Assembly (NCBI GenBank): GCA_944321705.1
Contig: CALUMG010000015.1
Span: 1 to 53,363 of the forward strand
Length of the DNA: 53,363 nt
DNA from: an uncultured Muribaculaceae bacterium
GTDB lineage: Bacteria > Bacteroidota > Bacteroidia > Bacteroidales > Muribaculaceae
Direction: 5' to 3'
The first letter of the stretch is position 1; the number at the start of each line of letters is the position of its first letter. The notes beneath the pieces are model-generated. The model saw nothing but the letters and a program-made list of their open reading frames with translations, was not told the origin of the DNA and ran no database searches. The translations under genes were made by a program, and so were the position numbers. Of this stretch, positions 17,554 to 26,809 are shown in pieces.

Positions 17554-19692
17554 TTAGTTCTCCGTGTTGTTCAATATGTCCATTATGTCGCAAGCAGCCT
17601 TGGTAACGGAAGTTCCGGGACCGAATATTGCTGCCACACCGGCTTTATATAAGAAGTCATAATCTTGAACAGGGATTACACCACCGGCAATCACAATAAT
17701 GTCTTCGCGTCCGAGTTTCTTTAATTCTTCAATGACTTGAGGAACCAATGTCTTGTGCCCGGCAGCAAGAGAAGATACGCCAAGTACATGCACGTCATTT
17801 TCAACAGCTTGTCTTGCAGCTTCGGCAGGAGTTTGGAACAAAGGTCCCATATCAACGTCGAAACCACAGTCGGCATAACCGGTAGCTACTACTTTTGCAC
17901 CACGGTCATGGCCATCTTGTCCCATTTTGGCAATCATGATGCGAGGTTGACGTCCTTCACGTTTTGCGAAGTCGGCACACATTTGTTTTGCCTTTTCAAA
18001 GTATGGGTCATTTTTAGTTTCAGAAGAATACACGCCAGATATAGTTTTAATTACTGCTTTATAACGTCCAACAATCTTTTCACAAGCATAGGATATTTCA
18101 CCTAATGTGGCACGCACTGCAGCTGCTTTGACAGCAAGGTCGAGCAGGTTGCCTTCACCGGTTTCAACGCATTTTGTGATTTCGTCGAGAGCCTTTTGCA
18201 CAGCTTGTTCGTCACGATGGCTCTTCACATTTTCCAAGCGTTCGATTTGTTCTTTGCGTACTTCGGTATTGTCGATTTCCAATATGTCGATTGGAGCTTC
18301 TTTTTCCAAGCGATATTTATTTACGCCGACAATTGTTTGACGACCGGAGTCGATTCGAGCTTGAGTGCGAGCTGCGGCTTCTTCAATGCGCATTTTAGGT
18401 ATTCCGGTTTCGATAGCTTTTGCCATGCCTCCAAGTTTTTCTATTTCTTGGATGTGTTCCCAAGCCTTGTGCGCTATTTCGTTAGTAAGAGATTCTACAT
18501 AATAAGAACCTGCCCATGGGTCAATTTCTTTTGTGATGTAGGTCTCTTCTTGGATGTAAATTTGGGTGTTACGGGCGATTCGAGCCGAGAAGTCGGTAGG
18601 CAATGCGATGGCTTCATCAAGCGCGTTGGTGTGCAATGATTGAGTGTGTCCCAATGCTGCACCCATTGCTTCGATGCAAGTACGACCGACGTTGTTGTAT
18701 GGATCTTGTTCGGTGAGCGACCATCCCGAAGTCTGGCAGTGTGTACGCAATGCCAATGATTTTGGATTAGTCGGGCCGAATTCATTGACAATCTTTGCCC
18801 ACAACATACGAGCAGCCCTCATCTTGGCGATTTCCATGAAGAAATTCATACCTATTGCCCAGAAGAAAGACAAGCGAGGAGCGAAAGTGTCAATCGCCAT
18901 GCCTGCATTTACTCCGGCACGAATGTATTCAAGACCGTCGGCAAGGGTGTAAGCCAATTCTATATCGGCTGTTGCACCGGCTTCTTGCATGTGGTAACCT
19001 GATATTGAGATGGAGTTGAACTTAGGCATGTTCTTTGAAGTGTATTCAAAGATGTCGGCAATGATTCTCATTGAGAATTTTGGAGGATAAATGTAGGTGT
19101 TACGCACCATAAATTCCTTCAAAATGTCGTTTTGGATCGTACCTGCCATTTCTTCGAGCTTGGCTCCTTGTTCAAGACCTGCATTGATGTAGAATGCAAG
19201 GACAGGCAATACGGCTCCATTCATGGTCATTGATACTGACATCTTGTTCAAAGGAATTCCGTCAAACAAGACTTTCATGTCATCAAGAGAACAAATAGAT
19301 ACACCGGCCTTACCAACATCGCCCACTACGCGTGGATGGTCGGCATCATAACCACGGTGTGTGGCCAAGTCGAATGCGACTGACAATCCTTTTTGGCCGG
19401 AAGCCAAATTACGACGGTAGAAAGCATTTGATTCGGCAGCAGTGGAGAATCCGGCATATTGGCGTATTGTCCAAGGACGAAGGGCATACATGCAGCTGTA
19501 TGGGCCTCTCAAATAAGGAGGAATACCAGCAACATATTCAAGATGTTCAAGACCTTCAAGGTCTTTTTTAGTATAAATAGGTTTAACGGGGATTAATTCA
19601 GGAGTAATCCACTTTTCACCTTCAGCCAACTCATTGTGCTTAACATTAAAAGCTTCGGTTGCTATATCTATATTTTTGAAATTAGGTCTCAT
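17554..19692 (-). CDS. mutB: Methylmalonyl-CoA mutase large (alpha) subunit
   Basis: The catalytic, adenosylcobalamin-dependent subunit that interconverts succinyl-CoA and (R)-methylmalonyl-CoA. The 712-residue length is typical. The N-terminal TIM barrel contains [20 protein letters not shown] residues ([20 protein letters not shown]) and the [15 protein letters not shown] region. The C-terminal B12-binding domain (about 583-712) has the base-off motif GQDGHDRG with the cobalt-ligand His595 and the later GGVIP. It follows mutA after 10 bp and shares its promoter. Together with the upstream epimerase-decarboxylase cluster it forms the succinate-to-propionate route. Confidence 0.97.
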   Translation of the reverse strand: MRPNFKNIDIATEAFNVKHNELAEGEKWITPELIPVKPIYTKKDLEGLEHLEYVAGIPPYLRGPYSCMYALRPWTIRQYAGFSTAAESNAFYRRNLASGQKGLSVAFDLATHRGYDADHPRVVGDVGKAGVSICSLDDMKVLFDGIPLNKMSVSMTMNGAVLPVLAFYINAGLEQGAKLEEMAGTIQNDILKEFMVRNTYIYPPKFSMRIIADIFEYTSKNMPKFNSISISGYHMQEAGATADIELAYTLADGLEYIRAGVNAGMAIDTFAPRLSFFWAIGMNFFMEIAKMRAARMLWAKIVNEFGPTNPKSLALRTHCQTSGWSLTEQDPYNNVGRTCIEAMGAALGHTQSLHTNALDEAIALPTDFSARIARNTQIYIQEETYITKEIDPWAGSYYVESLTNEIAHKAWEHIQEIEKLGGMAKAIETGIPKMRIEEAAARTQARIDSGRQTIVGVNKYRLEKEAPIDILEIDNTEVRKEQIERLENVKSHRDEQAVQKALDEITKCVETGEGNLLDLAVKAAAVRATLGEISYACEKIVGRYKAVIKTISGVYSSETKNDPYFEKAKQMCADFAKREGRQPRIMIAKMGQDGHDRGAKVVATGYADCGFDVDMGPLFQTPAEAARQAVENDVHVLGVSSLAAGHKTLVPQVIEELKKLGREDIIVIAGGVIPVQDYDFLYKAGVAAIFGPGTSVTKAACDIMDILNNTEN

Positions 19693-19702
19693 TGTCGGAA
19701 TT

Positions 19703-21562
19703 TTATTTTAGAAGTTTAGCGTTAAAAGCTTTCAACGTTTCAAGAACGTTGCTGCGAACACTGATAAATTGTGTTATACCTTGTTTGGTGAGTTCTTCGC
19801 TGCAAGCCGGAGCACCTGCAACAACAAATTCTGCGCGTCCGTTCAACAAATTGAATGCTTCGGGAGCGAATGTGGCATATTCGTCATCGCTTGAGCAAAG
19901 TACAACGATATCGGCCTTCTTCTCGATAGCAGCATCAATTCCTTGAGCCACTGTTTCGAATCCGAGGTTGTCGATAATTTCATATCCTGCGCATGCAAAG
20001 AAATTAGCCGAGAATTGTGAGCGAGCAAGTCTCATTGCAAGGTTTCCAATTGTGAGCATGAATACTTTTGGTCTCTTTCCTGAGCGTTCGGTTTCCAAAC
20101 GCAATGCCTCAAAGTCGCTTGCGGCTCTTGAGCCTTTCAATGCTTCTACGGCTTCGTTTTCATTTTCGTGGTGGCATCCGCATCCGCAAGAAGATGCAGT
20201 TTCAATTTTTCCGGCTGCAGTTTCGTTGAAATTCGGGAATTGATTGGTGCCAAGCAAAGATTCCTTGCGGCGAGCAACATCCGTGTGACGTTTGTCGCAA
20301 GATTCGTTTACTGCTTTTTGTATTTCACCAGCTTGGAGCAACTTGTAGAAGCCGCCTTTGTCTTCTACGTCCAAGAATAGTTTCCATGCTTCGTTGGCTA
20401 TTGATACAGTCAATGTCTCAACATAATAAGAACCACCGGCCGGGTCTACAATCTTGTCGAGGTGGCTTTCCTCCTTCAGCAACAATTGTTGATTGCGAGC
20501 GAGTCTTTCTGAGAATTCATCGGGTGTTTTGTATTGCTTGTCAAACGGAGTGACAGTAATTGAGTCTACTCCAGCGATAGCTGCCGACATTGATTCGGTT
20601 TGAGATCTCAAAAGGTTAACATACGCATCATATATGGTCTGATTAAATTCCGAAGTGATTGCATGAACATTCATCTTGCAAGCGCAATCGCAGGCAGGGT
20701 TGTATTGCTTGACGATTTGAGCCCAAAGCATTCGTCCTGCACGGAATTTTGCAATTTCCATGAAATAATTTGATGATATGCCCATGTTGAATTTTATGCG
20801 GCTTGCAACTTGTTCGGCTGCTATGCCTGCGTCGGTGAGCATGCTCATCCATTCGTTACCCCACGCAAGAGCATAACCAAGTTCTTGGTAGATATATGCA
20901 CCTGCATTGTTGAGCATGATTGAGTCGACAGAAAGAACTTTGAGATTCTTTACTTCGGCTACAGTATTGAGTAATTCGATTGCTACTTGCTTGATATCTT
21001 TTTTGAAATCAAGTCCGTGCTTGAGCAAGCGTTTGAAAGGGTCGAAATTGATAGAGCCACGGAAAGTCTCAGTTGCATTGGATGCCTTTATGTAAGAAAC
21101 AACTTCGGTTGCAAGTTCTACTGCTTTGGATGGACAGCAGTTGAAGTTTATTTCCACGGTATTCAAGTCGATACCATCAAGCAGTGTTTTTACGCAATCG
21201 GTATCGATGGCATCTTTTTTAAGGTTGAATCCTATTGAGTTAACGCCCTTTGTAAGGATTTCTTTTGCTTTTTCATTAGCTTCTTTGGCGTCGTTTACGT
21301 CAATGTTTTGACGTATGGCCCAATTATTGTCGGTTCTTGTGCCGCGAATGAAAGGATATTCACCCGGAAGGGAATCGGTTGTCTTAAAGTCCTTGATGTC
21401 TTCCGAACGGTACATTGGCTGTACGTTGAAACCTTCATTTGTCCGCCACACTAATTTCTTTTGGAAGTCTGCCCCTTTGAGGTCGACTTCTACTTTTGCT
21501 CTCCATTCCGATGCCGGAGTGGGAGGAAATTTGTCGAACAATTTTTCTTTATTTTCTGCCAT
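19703..21562 (-). CDS. mutA: Methylmalonyl-CoA mutase small (beta) subunit
   Basis: The non-catalytic partner of MutB, 619 residues, homologous over the barrel ([39 protein letters not shown]) but lacking the DxHxxG cobalamin motif: the corresponding segment reads [15 protein letters not shown]. An unusual feature is the linker between barrel and C-terminal domain, which carries CGCGCHH (residues 459-465) followed by acidic residues, a potential metal-binding patch. It is the first gene of a two-gene operon with a promoter at 21642-21674. Confidence 0.95.
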   Translation of the reverse strand: MAENKEKLFDKFPPTPASEWRAKVEVDLKGADFQKKLVWRTNEGFNVQPMYRSEDIKDFKTTDSLPGEYPFIRGTRTDNNWAIRQNIDVNDAKEANEKAKEILTKGVNSIGFNLKKDAIDTDCVKTLLDGIDLNTVEINFNCCPSKAVELATEVVSYIKASNATETFRGSINFDPFKRLLKHGLDFKKDIKQVAIELLNTVAEVKNLKVLSVDSIMLNNAGAYIYQELGYALAWGNEWMSMLTDAGIAAEQVASRIKFNMGISSNYFMEIAKFRAGRMLWAQIVKQYNPACDCACKMNVHAITSEFNQTIYDAYVNLLRSQTESMSAAIAGVDSITVTPFDKQYKTPDEFSERLARNQQLLLKEESHLDKIVDPAGGSYYVETLTVSIANEAWKLFLDVEDKGGFYKLLQAGEIQKAVNESCDKRHTDVARRKESLLGTNQFPNFNETAAGKIETASSCGCGCHHENENEAVEALKGSRAASDFEALRLETERSGKRPKVFMLTIGNLAMRLARSQFSANFFACAGYEIIDNLGFETVAQGIDAAIEKKADIVVLCSSDDEYATFAPEAFNLLNGRAEFVVAGAPACSEELTKQGITQFISVRSNVLETLKAFNAKLLK

Positions 21563-21610
21563 AACTTTGTTAAAATTATATATTAACGTTTAGTTTGTTT
21601 TCTGTTAAAT

Positions 21611-21632
21611 TGCATCATGCCATAACGATGCA
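21611..21632 (-). promoter_or_regulatory. Inverted repeat in the mutA leader
   Basis: TGCATC (21611-21616) and GATGCA (21627-21632) form a perfect 6-bp inverted repeat with a 10-nt spacer, just downstream of the -7 element and 49 nt before the start codon. It could be an operator or a leader hairpin. No B12-riboswitch core is recognised in this short leader. Confidence 0.35.
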
Positions 21633-21641
21633 TTAAACACA

Positions 21642-21674
21642 CAAATATACGGAATTTAATTAAATGTGATGCAA
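21642..21674 (-). promoter_or_regulatory. Promoter of mutA-mutB
   Basis: Minus-strand TATATTTG (21649-21642) matches the -7 consensus. About 20 nt upstream lies TTGC (21674-21671), an imperfect -33. The 5' leader would be roughly 75 nt. Confidence 0.55.
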
Positions 21675-21869
21675 CTTTTCTTATTGAAATTTTATGTTGG
21701 AAAAATGAAATACTGGTGTTTTTGGTAGTATGAGTTTTTTAACGTTTATGATTGTTTATCGTTGAGTCACCAAGATTTCTCGACTTGGTCGTTTTCTTAA
21801 TGTTCACAATTGAGTTTAACAAACAAGAAGTAGAGGAACAGTAATGCGATTTATTTGACAATATGATAC

Positions 21870-21902
21870 AAAAAAGACGTGCCTAAGATGAGGCACGTCT
21901 TT
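21870..21902 (-). terminator. Strong intrinsic terminator of the decarboxylase operon
   Basis: AAAGACGTGCCT (21873-21884) pairs perfectly with AGGCACGTCTTT (21891-21902) around a 6-nt loop; on the minus strand it is followed by six Ts. It lies 27 bp after the beta-subunit stop and separates that operon from mutA. Confidence 0.92.
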
Positions 21903-21929
21903 CAATATGGATTGGATGCAAATATCAAT

Positions 21930-23093
21930 TTAGCTTAAGAAACCCAAAAGAACACCGGCAGCCACAGCCGAGCCGATTACACCGGCTACATTTGGACCCA
22001 TGGCATGCATGAGCAGGTAGTTGGTTGGATCATACTTCAAGCCCATATTGTTTGAAATGCGAGCTGACATTGGTACGGCCGAAACGCCTGCATTTCCGAT
22101 AAGTGGATTGATTTTCTTTTCTTTGCTCAAGAACAAGTTGAAAATCTTCACAAATATCACACCCGAAGCCGAAGCTATGACGAAAGCCATGAATCCAAGA
22201 GCAAATATCAAGATTGTGTCCTTGGTGAGGAATTCGGATGCTTGAGTAGAGGCTCCAACTGTCAAGCCGAGCAACATTGTCACAATGTCGGTGAGTGCGT
22301 TGCTTGCTGTTTTTGCAAGACGAGTGGTCACGCCGCTTTCACGCAACAAGTTGCCGAAGAACAACATTCCGAGCAAAGGAAGACCTGACGGAACAAAGAA
22401 GCAGGTGAGCAACAAACCGAATATTGGGAACAATATTTTTTCGTTTTGCGATACGGCACGAGCAGGTTTCATCCTGATGAGACGTTCCTTCTTTGTCGTC
22501 AACAATCGCATGATAGGAGGTTGGATAACCGGAACGAGAGCCATGTAGGAGTAGGCCGACACGGCTATGGCTCCCATCAAGTTTGGAGCGAGTTTTGATG
22601 ACAAGAATATAGCTGTAGGGCCATCGGCACCACCGATGATGGCGATACCGGCAGCTTGGTCGGGTGGAAATCCTAATTGCAAGGCAATCATGTATGCGCC
22701 AAATATACCGAATTGGGCAGCAGCACCTACCAGCATCAATTTAGGATTGGCAAGCAGTGCCGAGAAATCGGTCATGGCTCCGATACCCAAAAAGATGAGC
22801 GGAGGATACCATCCGGCACGGACTCCGTTATAGAGGATGTTCAACACAGAGTTTTCTTCATATATTCCTATTTCGTTTCCCATTTGGAATGGTATGTTTC
22901 CTACCAATATTCCAAAGCCAATTGGTACGAGCAGCAACGGTTCGAAATCTTTCTTTATCGCGAGATAAATGAAGAATAAACCGACGCATAACATTATTAT
23001 ATGCTCGTAGGTAACGTTATGGAATCCGGTAAATTCCCAAAATTGTTGGAAATTATCGCTTAAGAATGACATTAAATCCATTTGCCTATTCAA
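21930..23093 (-). CDS. Na+-translocating decarboxylase beta subunit (methylmalonyl-CoA decarboxylase type)
   Basis: The integral-membrane subunit that couples decarboxylation of carboxybiotin to sodium export. The 387-residue protein has about ten hydrophobic segments. Hallmarks are [20 protein letters not shown] (residues about 150-170), with the family's GGADGP motif containing the Na+-binding Asp, [17 protein letters not shown], and [14 protein letters not shown] near the C-terminus. OadB, GcdB and MmdB cannot be separated by sequence alone; the neighbouring methylmalonyl-CoA epimerase, carboxyltransferase and mutase genes point to methylmalonyl-CoA. It overlaps the biotin-carrier gene by 8 bp and ends at a terminator. 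Confidence 0.93.
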   Translation of the reverse strand: MNRQMDLMSFLSDNFQQFWEFTGFHNVTYEHIIMLCVGLFFIYLAIKKDFEPLLLVPIGFGILVGNIPFQMGNEIGIYEENSVLNILYNGVRAGWYPPLIFLGIGAMTDFSALLANPKLMLVGAAAQFGIFGAYMIALQLGFPPDQAAGIAIIGGADGPTAIFLSSKLAPNLMGAIAVSAYSYMALVPVIQPPIMRLLTTKKERLIRMKPARAVSQNEKILFPIFGLLLTCFFVPSGLPLLGMLFFGNLLRESGVTTRLAKTASNALTDIVTMLLGLTVGASTQASEFLTKDTILIFALGFMAFVIASASGVIFVKIFNLFLSKEKKINPLIGNAGVSAVPMSARISNNMGLKYDPTNYLLMHAMGPNVAGVIGSAVAAGVLLGFLS

Positions 23094-23514
23094 TTATAAT
23101 GAGGTCGGTGCCTTCAAGAACCGAATCACCCTTGTTAACATTGATAGATTTCACTACGCCACTTTTGCCTGCATGGATATCGTTTTCCATTTTCATGGCT
23201 TCGAGAATCACAACTACATCGTCAGACTTTAATGTGTCGCCTACTTTTACTTTCACATCGACAATTACACCAGGTAGCGGAGACTTTATGGCAGATTGCC
23301 CAGATTTTACTGTCGGCTTGCTGATAACCTTGGCACCGGTTTCGGTACGCGGAGCAGCCATAGGCCTTACTGATTTGATAACCGGAGCTTTCTTTTCTTC
23401 AAGTTCCACTTTATAGGGCACGCCGTTAACTTCAACTTGTGCAATATTGTTTTCTATATCGCCAATGGAAACTTTGTAATCGTTTCCATTAATTTTATAT
23501 TTATAAACTTTCAT
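23086..23514 (-). CDS. Biotin carboxyl carrier protein of the decarboxylase
   Basis: A 142-residue carrier with the classic biotinylation motif EAMKME (biotinyl Lys108) inside the C-terminal lipoyl/biotinyl beta-barrel (about residues 72-142). Residues 1-40 look like a small N-terminal domain ([20 protein letters not shown]), joined by a Lys/Pro/Ala-rich linker. It shuttles CO2 from the carboxyltransferase subunit to the membrane beta subunit. Biotin for it could come from the bio operon elsewhere in the window. It overlaps the beta-subunit gene by 8 bp and follows the OadG-like gene after 39 bp. Confidence 0.94.
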   Translation of the reverse strand: MKVYKYKINGNDYKVSIGDIENNIAQVEVNGVPYKVELEEKKAPVIKSVRPMAAPRTETGAKVISKPTVKSGQSAIKSPLPGVIVDVKVKVGDTLKSDDVVVILEAMKMENDIHAGKSGVVKSINVNKGDSVLEGTDLIIIE

Positions 23515-23553
23515 TGAAAATAAATGCTTTGAAATTAATTCTTAAATAAGATT

Positions 23554-24504
23554 TTATCGGCGTGGCAGTCCTCTTAGGGTGTAAATCTTAGAGTTCCACG
23601 GCGAGTATGCACGTTTGACCTTGTTGATTGTGAGAATGGCATCTTCATGGTCGTGAGTGTTAATGTGCTCATACAAAGCCATTGAAATAGCTGCGATTTC
23701 TTCACCGGAATCGCCTTTCACGCTACGAATGACTTCGGTTGAAGCGTCTTCACCATGATGAGAGATGGCTTTCTTACGTTTGGCTGACAATTCATTGACT
23801 TTGCCGAATATGTAAAAACATATGCTCAAGAGCAGCAGTGCGGCAAATACGATTAGCATGGCTATTACAGTCATGACAAATCCGTTTTTGTCGTTGGTCT
23901 TGAATTTTTCTATGTTTTTATTCGTGTCAATGATTACGTTGTTACTGCTTGGGGTAATGTATTTTTCATCGCTTCCGTCACGAACTTCCCAGTATTTAGA
24001 ATCAAACTTGCCATCGGGAGAAGAGACACCGTCTTCTTTCAATGCGTAAGTGTGATTTGAAGCAAGGTCGGCAGGAACGTAAACCTCATCGAGCAATGTT
24101 ACGCCGTCGGCATCATAAATGCCTATCCAGTTTTCTTGTCCCGGGGTCAATGTGAAGTTTATGTGGAATGTCCCCTTGTTAGGCTCATTGTCGGCAAAGA
24201 ATATCACATGTTGGCGTGCGGGGATATTGGTTTTCACATCTCCACGCGGCACAGGGTATTTCTTTGGGTTTGACTTGTCATTTGTGATAAACACGCTTGA
24301 AATTTCCATGAAGTTGTAGCTTGAGTTGTAAAGCTCAATCCATCCATGTTTCAAGCCGTAATCATCGATATAATTGCTGTCATTTTTAACCATGACCTCG
24401 TTTATGCGAAGGCCTTTCCTGCCTTGGGCAAAAGATGTCGCGGAGATGCACAAGCACAACAGCAATAACATTATGATTCCTTTATTGTTCATTGTCTTTG
24501 GCAA
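23554..24504 (-). CDS. OadG-like gamma/delta subunit fused to an exported lamin-tail domain
   Basis: A 316-residue membrane-anchored protein. It has a signal peptide (hydrophobic IIMLLLLCLCISATSFAQ, residues 10-27), then a lamin-tail-type (LTD) beta-sandwich from about 30 to 160 (RINEVMVKNDSNYIDDYGLK, GWIELYNSS, NWIGIYDADG), a spacer, one transmembrane helix (about 208-233, FVMTVIAMLIVFAALLLLSI) and a cytoplasmic tail of about 80 residues. The helix plus charged tail resembles sodium-pump decarboxylase gamma subunits (OadG), which hold the complex together. Its place between carboxyltransferase and biotin-carrier genes supports that. The exported LTD part is unusual for this role. An alternative ATG lies four codons in. 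Confidence 0.83.
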   Translation of the reverse strand: MPKTMNNKGIIMLLLLCLCISATSFAQGRKGLRINEVMVKNDSNYIDDYGLKHGWIELYNSSYNFMEISSVFITNDKSNPKKYPVPRGDVKTNIPARQHVIFFADNEPNKGTFHINFTLTPGQENWIGIYDADGVTLLDEVYVPADLASNHTYALKEDGVSSPDGKFDSKYWEVRDGSDEKYITPSSNNVIIDTNKNIEKFKTNDKNGFVMTVIAMLIVFAALLLLSICFYIFGKVNELSAKRKKAISHHGEDASTEVIRSVKGDSGEEIAAISMALYEHINTHDHEDAILTINKVKRAYSPWNSKIYTLRGLPRR

Positions 24505-24518
24505 TATAAAAAATTAGA

Positions 24519-26132
24519 TTACAAAGGAATGTTACCATGCTTCTTGGCAGGGTTGATAACCTTCTTGGTTTGTAGCTGTTGCAAGGCTCTGATGATGCGG
24601 AAACGAGTGTTTCTTGGCTCGATTACGTCATCGATATAGCCATATTTTGCTGCATTGTATGGGTTGCAGAACAAGTCGTTGTATTCCTTTTCTTTGTCTT
24701 GGATGAACTTCTTGTATTCTTCCATGATTTTTGCAGCTTCTTCTGCTTTTCCAGCTTCTTTGGCTGCCTTTGCGGCATCCTTGGCAGTTTTTGCTTCTTT
24801 TGCATAAAGGATTTCGGCAGCACCTGCGGCACCCATTACTGCGATTTCGGCTGTAGGCCAAGCGTAATTCATGTCACCACGCAATTGCTTGCAGCTCATC
24901 ACGATGTGGCTACCTCCATAGCTCTTGCGGAGCGTGATTGTAACTTTAGGCACGGTGGCTTCGCCGTAAGCGTAAAGCAATTTTGCTCCGTGTAGAATTA
25001 CCGCGTTGTATTCTTGTCCTGTTCCTGGAAGGAATCCGGGAACGTCAACGAGCGACACGATAGGAATATTGAATGCGTCGCAGAATCTTACGAAGCGGGC
25101 TGCTTTGCGTGAAGCATTGCAATCGAGCACGCCGGCAAGATATTTAGGCTGATTTGCCACGATACCTACCGATTGTCCGTTGAAGCGAGCAAATCCTATT
25201 ATGATGTTCTTTGCGTAGTCGCGCGATATTTCAAGGAATTCCCCATTATCGATTATCGCACCGATTACTTCATACATGTCGTAGGCTTGATTTGCATGTT
25301 CCGGGATGATTTCATTAAGAGAATCTTCAAGACGGTCGATAGGGTCGGTACAAGTCACAAGCGGAGTTTCTTCGAGGTTGTTTTGAGGAATGAAACTGAT
25401 GAGCTTGCGTATAATCTTGATTGCTTCTTCGCCGTCTTCGGCTGCAAAGTGAGCCACACCTGACTTGGATGCATGAACTTCGGCACCACCGAGGGCTTCT
25501 TGTGTCACATCTTCACCTGTAACGGTCTTTACGACTTTTGGACCGGTAAGGAACATGTAAGAAATTCCTTTTGCCATGATTGTGAAGTCGGTCAATGCCG
25601 GAGAATATACGGCACCACCGGCGCAAGGACCAAGAATGGCTGAAATTTGAGGAACTACACCCGATGCCAATATGTTGCGTTGGAAAATTTCTGCATATCC
25701 GGCAAGAGCGTTGATACCTTCTTGGATACGAGCACCACCCGAGTCGTTAAGGCCGATGATAGGTGCACCCATCTTCATCGCCATGTCCATGATCTTGCAT
25801 ATCTTGAGAGCCATGGCTTCAGACAAAGAACCTCCGAATACGGTAAAGTCTTGTGCGAATACATATACAAGACGGCCTTCGATTGTACCGTAACCTGTTA
25901 CGACACCGTCACCGGCATAGGATTTCTTTTCTTGACCGAAGTTTGTGCAGCGATGGCGTACAAACATGTCTAATTCTTCAAAACTGCCCTCATCGACGAG
26001 TTGGGCTATGCGTTCGCGAGCTGTGTATTTACCTTTGTCGTGTTGCTTTTGAATGGCTTTTTCGCCACCGCCCAAACGAGCTTCTTCACGAAGTCTTATA
26101 AGCTCTTGTACTTTTTCAAGTTGACTGCTCAT
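24519..26132 (-). CDS. Methylmalonyl-CoA decarboxylase carboxyltransferase (alpha) subunit / acyl-CoA carboxylase beta chain
   Basis: A 537-residue biotin-dependent carboxyltransferase of the PccB/MmdA family. The N-terminal half holds [21 protein letters not shown] and the oxyanion-type [20 protein letters not shown]; the C-terminal half holds [17 protein letters not shown] and [12 protein letters not shown]. It removes carboxylate from (S)-methylmalonyl-CoA and passes it to biotin; the direction is inferred from the Na+-pump subunit downstream and the lack of a biotin carboxylase gene. A Lys/Ala/Glu-rich helix-like stretch at about residues 444-488 makes it about 20 residues longer than usual. 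It lies 32 bp after the epimerase and 14 bp before the OadG-like gene. Confidence 0.94.
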   Translation of the reverse strand: MSSQLEKVQELIRLREEARLGGGEKAIQKQHDKGKYTARERIAQLVDEGSFEELDMFVRHRCTNFGQEKKSYAGDGVVTGYGTIEGRLVYVFAQDFTVFGGSLSEAMALKICKIMDMAMKMGAPIIGLNDSGGARIQEGINALAGYAEIFQRNILASGVVPQISAILGPCAGGAVYSPALTDFTIMAKGISYMFLTGPKVVKTVTGEDVTQEALGGAEVHASKSGVAHFAAEDGEEAIKIIRKLISFIPQNNLEETPLVTCTDPIDRLEDSLNEIIPEHANQAYDMYEVIGAIIDNGEFLEISRDYAKNIIIGFARFNGQSVGIVANQPKYLAGVLDCNASRKAARFVRFCDAFNIPIVSLVDVPGFLPGTGQEYNAVILHGAKLLYAYGEATVPKVTITLRKSYGGSHIVMSCKQLRGDMNYAWPTAEIAVMGAAGAAEILYAKEAKTAKDAAKAAKEAGKAEEAAKIMEEYKKFIQDKEKEYNDLFCNPYNAAKYGYIDDVIEPRNTRFRIIRALQQLQTKKVINPAKKHGNIPL

Positions 26133-26164
26133 TTCTTCTGATTAATAGAATTGATGTTGTGATT

Positions 26165-26584
26165 TTATTTGTTAGGGTTTTCGCAAAGTTCGGTCAACGC
26201 TCCGCAAGTGGATTTTGGGTGAAGGAATGCGATGTTCAAACCTTCAGCGCCTTTACGAGGAGCTTTGTCGATGAGACGAACGCCTTTAGATTCGGCTTCG
26301 GCCAATGCATTTGCCACACCGTCTTCAACTGCGAAAGCTATATGTTGTATGCCGCCACGGCCACCGTTTCCTGCAATGTATTTAGCAATTGCGCTGTCTT
26401 CGCTCGTAGCTTCAAGTAGCTCGATTTTTGTTTGACCTACTTGAAAGAAAGCTGTTTTTACTTTCTGGTCGGCGACTTCTTCAATGGCAAAACATTTGAT
26501 GCCAAGTACATTTTCGTAATACGGTATTGCTTCTTCAAGGCTTGTTACAGCGATACCTACATGTTCGATATGAGAAATCTTCAT
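26165..26584 (-). CDS. mce: Methylmalonyl-CoA epimerase
   Basis: A 139-residue metal-dependent glyoxalase-fold enzyme that racemises (R)- to (S)-methylmalonyl-CoA, linking the mutase to the decarboxylase. The start MKISHIEHVGIAVTSLEEAI (metal ligand His8) and the central GGIQHIAFAVEDG are diagnostic; a third ligand region is KGAEGLNIAFLHPKSTCGAL. It heads the five-gene decarboxylase operon. Confidence 0.95.
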   Translation of the reverse strand: MKISHIEHVGIAVTSLEEAIPYYENVLGIKCFAIEEVADQKVKTAFFQVGQTKIELLEATSEDSAIAKYIAGNGGRGGIQHIAFAVEDGVANALAEAESKGVRLIDKAPRKGAEGLNIAFLHPKSTCGALTELCENPNK

Positions 26585-26659
26585 AACTGTATGGAATTAA
26601 AAAATAAATAATGTTCTATATCAGTATAACGTGATGTAAAGGCACAGTTATACTCAATG

Positions 26660-26667
26660 CAAAAATA
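26660..26667 (-). promoter_or_regulatory. Putative -7 element of the epimerase-decarboxylase operon
   Basis: Minus-strand TATTTTTG matches TAnnTTTG about 75 nt upstream of the epimerase start. The -33 region is not a clear TTTG. Confidence 0.42.
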
Positions 26668-26751
26668 CTATTTAATTATAAATAATTGCAGACTTTAGTG
26701 TAAAAAATTGCTTTTGGCGGCAGCGTGGATACAAGGTTTTCATAAATAGGA

Positions 26752-26779
26752 CAGGGCGAGCCAAATTTGGCTCGCCCTG
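26752..26779 (-). terminator. Perfect 28-nt palindrome, probable terminator of the amidase gene
   Basis: CAGGGCGAGCCAAA is followed directly by its exact reverse complement TTTGGCTCGCCCTG, 30 bp beyond the amidase stop on the minus strand. There is no T-tract on either side, so it may terminate through a non-canonical mechanism, protect the 3' end, or be a protein-binding palindrome. Confidence 0.55.
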
Positions 26780-26809
26780 CCGGTGAAAAGAATATTTTTA
26801 GGCTTAGAT

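Noticed and set aside
21563..21649. Cobalamin riboswitch in the mutA leader
   Set aside because: The leader is about 75 nt, too short for a cobalamin riboswitch, and no B12-box sequence is seen.
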